64,000 bases of DNA from Congeria kusceri (lineage: Eukaryota > Mollusca > Bivalvia > Myida > Dreissenidae), in the NCBI GenBank assembly GCA_027627225.1, contig CM051027.1:85375951-85439950 (forward strand), given 5' to 3'. Under the pieces are notes generated by a model. The model saw only the letters and a program-made list of their open reading frames with translations. It made no database searches and was not told the DNA's origin. Positions 62,211 to 64,000 of this stretch are shown one piece after another. Each line of letters opens with the position of its first letter. Within the stretch, counting starts at the first letter, position 1. The position numbers were made by a program, and so were the translations under genes.

Positions 62211-64000
62211 TCAACAGAACAGAACAGAACATTTTATTTAAGACTTGTACAAGTACATCGTCTACAACACATCAATATAATACATGCAATCAACATGACA
62301 TAGCGTAGTGTTAAATAATTCTAATCAATGCGTATTTCGATCGAGGAATTCGGAGGATGAACGTTAACCGTGTGTTAATTATTAACGAAAGTTAGTGCAT
62401 TTCTAACATTCATAGCTTCCTTAATAAACTTACACAGATTAAAAACATCTGATTTATTAGTTGAATTTAAAAGCTGGGTAAATTTATAGACAGAAGGTTT
62501 TACATAGAAATATCTTCTAATATATTTTTTTCTGATGTCAGTATAACAATTGCAAATAATGGCAAAATGGTATTCGTCCTCTATATCTGTAGAATTACAA
62601 AGTGTACAATATCTTTCCTCTCGTGGAATTCGATTATATCTTCCTGTTTGTATTCTGAGAGGAAGTCCATTTAATCTTAATCTATTCATGTATAAGCAAT
62701 AACGTTTTGATAAAATATCTAAATATGGCTCGTAATAATGTGTTGATTTACACAATTTATACTGACACAACATTGAGCTGTTGTCAATTTTTGACATCGT
62801 TTCTTGTTTAAAGGTGTCTATAATACGGGTTTTTAACTCATTCCAAAATAAATCCTGATTGATACTGCTAACATTATCAAATACGTATGCAAATCCATAA
62901 TCAGCTAACAACTTTCTTATATTTGCTGCCCAATTTAAACGTCCGTTATAACTATCAATAACAGATTGGGAATCAATAGTTTTAACAATAATATTGTTTG
63001 AGCTAGCAATTTTCAGCCAGTATTTAATCATTCGAATATATCTACTAATAAACAATGGGTAACGTCCCAACTCACTATATGTAATTGCATTACAAGTATT
63101 TATTTTAACCTTTAACAATCGCTTGCAAAACTTAAGGTGGACTCTTTCAAGTTCCTTTGACTTAGTATAACCCCATACTTCACAGGAATAATTCAATATA
63201 GGACTCACAAAAGCATCAAATAACTGACACATTGTCTTAGGACTTAAGTCAAACTCCTTACATTTGCATAAAAGAATGTTCATTGCTTTCAAAGCTTTAC
63301 CAACTAGGTGTTCCTGATTTAAAATAAAATTTCCAGTGTAATTAAAAATTGTTCCTAAATAGTTAAAATCATTTACAACTTCTATTTTTTGTCCATCGTA
63401 TGACCAGTTTTAAATATTTAATAATCCACCCCTTTTACGAAAAACCATAATTTTAGTCTTCGAAGTATTTACCTTGAGTCTCCAGGTATCACAATATGAC
63501 TTTAAACTATTTAAATGTTGTTGTACCTCACATGGGGTTTTACCTAAAATGGCCATATCATCTGCAAAAAGTAGAAGTATCAATACAATATCATATAAAA
63601 CTAGGCCACAGTCAGTGCCTTTTTGTAAAAACAACTCTAAATCTTCGACAAAAATAGAAAACAATAGGGGTCACATTACTTCACCTTGACGCAAGCCCAC
63701 TGCATATTCAAAGTATTCAGAATAATTCGAACACAGTTTAACACGAGATTTAACATGCTGATACATATCTCTTACAATTCTTAAAAGTTTTCCACGTACA
63801 CCACAATTGTATAATTTCAACCACAAACCATTTCTATAAATAGAATCAAAACATTTCATCATGTCAACGAAAATAACATATAACCTTTTGTTTTCACTAA
63901 TATAATTTTGCACAATTGACATAAGTACAAATATTGCATCAACAGTGGATCTACCTTTCAAGAATCCGAATTGCGCATCCGAAATAGTGTTGTGCTCATT
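62211..64000 (-). mobile_element. non-LTR retrotransposon (LINE), 3' part, runs off the window
   Basis: - strand element ending at 62211 in a short tandem tail (GTTCT repeats) preceded by AATAAA. It covers the reverse transcriptase from the fingers/palm to the C-terminal region. The 5' end lies beyond 64000. Confidence 0.88.
62375..64000 (-). pseudogene. LINE reverse transcriptase, two premature stops
   Basis: A single - strand frame reads KGRSTVDAIFVLMSIVQNYI (RT block 2-3), FVDMMKCFDSI (first catalytic Asp), VGLRQGEVM, then LLLFADDMAIL (FADD catalytic box) and VNTSKTKIMVFRK. It continues to a C-terminal domain with YCTLCNSTDIEDEYHF. The frame is open except for TGA at about 63671-63673 and TAA at 63410-63412. 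The enzyme copies element RNA into DNA at nicked target sites. With two stops but no frameshift, it looks recently inactivated. The clade is uncertain (CR1/Jockey-like group by general appearance). Confidence 0.85.

Overview
The window is eukaryotic, intron-rich, AT-rich nuclear DNA, most probably from a bivalve mollusc. The evidence is one long spliced animal gene with large introns, many short inverted-repeat elements, a tRNA-derived SINE, and several tandem satellites. The eight copies of a palindromic element built around TTAATGCATGTGCG and AAAGTGTCGTCC resemble repeats I associate with heterodont bivalves such as Dreissena. That species guess is from memory and was not checked.

One protein-coding gene dominates. 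On the + strand, 20 exons between 12034 and 57107 join in perfect phase into 811 codons plus a stop. They read, in order, a short acidic N-terminal segment, a Dbl-homology (RhoGEF) domain, a PH domain with an inserted coiled coil, a C2 domain and a RhoGAP domain. This order is characteristic of the ABR/BCR family, which both activates and inactivates Rho/Rac-type GTPases. The first visible exon begins inside a codon, so the start codon and promoter lie at least 12 kb upstream or outside the window. Two exons are easy to miss: a 22-base microexon (32583-32604) and a 68-base PH exon (42200-42267). Both are supported by phase and by family resemblance.

Layout. 1-12033 is non-coding, probably intron or 5' flank. 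It holds a long-inverted-repeat element (2390-4327), two small TIR elements (5381-5924, 5993-6600), a 61-bp satellite (7811-9078) and an 84-bp satellite with a 588-bp higher-order repeat (9321-11735). 12034-32604 holds exons 1-5, with a 38-bp array, a 1.5-kb TIR element, two TIR elements carrying tRNA-like sequences, and a SINE inserted exactly at the exon 4 splice donor. 33607-38796 is a decayed 5.2-kb DNA transposon coding on the - strand for a DUF7869-type protein, and it is itself interrupted by a hAT-like MITE. 38872-49393 holds exons 6-18, including a decayed triplication of the edge of exon 8. 49394-57107 holds the last two RhoGAP exons, separated by a 2-kb 33-bp satellite and non-LTR retrotransposon fragments. 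57108-62210 is 3'UTR and downstream sequence. 62211-64000 is a non-LTR retrotransposon on the - strand that runs off the window.

No rRNA genes, CRISPR arrays, bacterial-type operons or convincing second host gene were seen. The most unusual observations are the SINE whose target-site duplication copies a splice donor, the tandem decay products of the exon 8 boundary, the nested transposon, and the element with two inverted tRNA-like modules.
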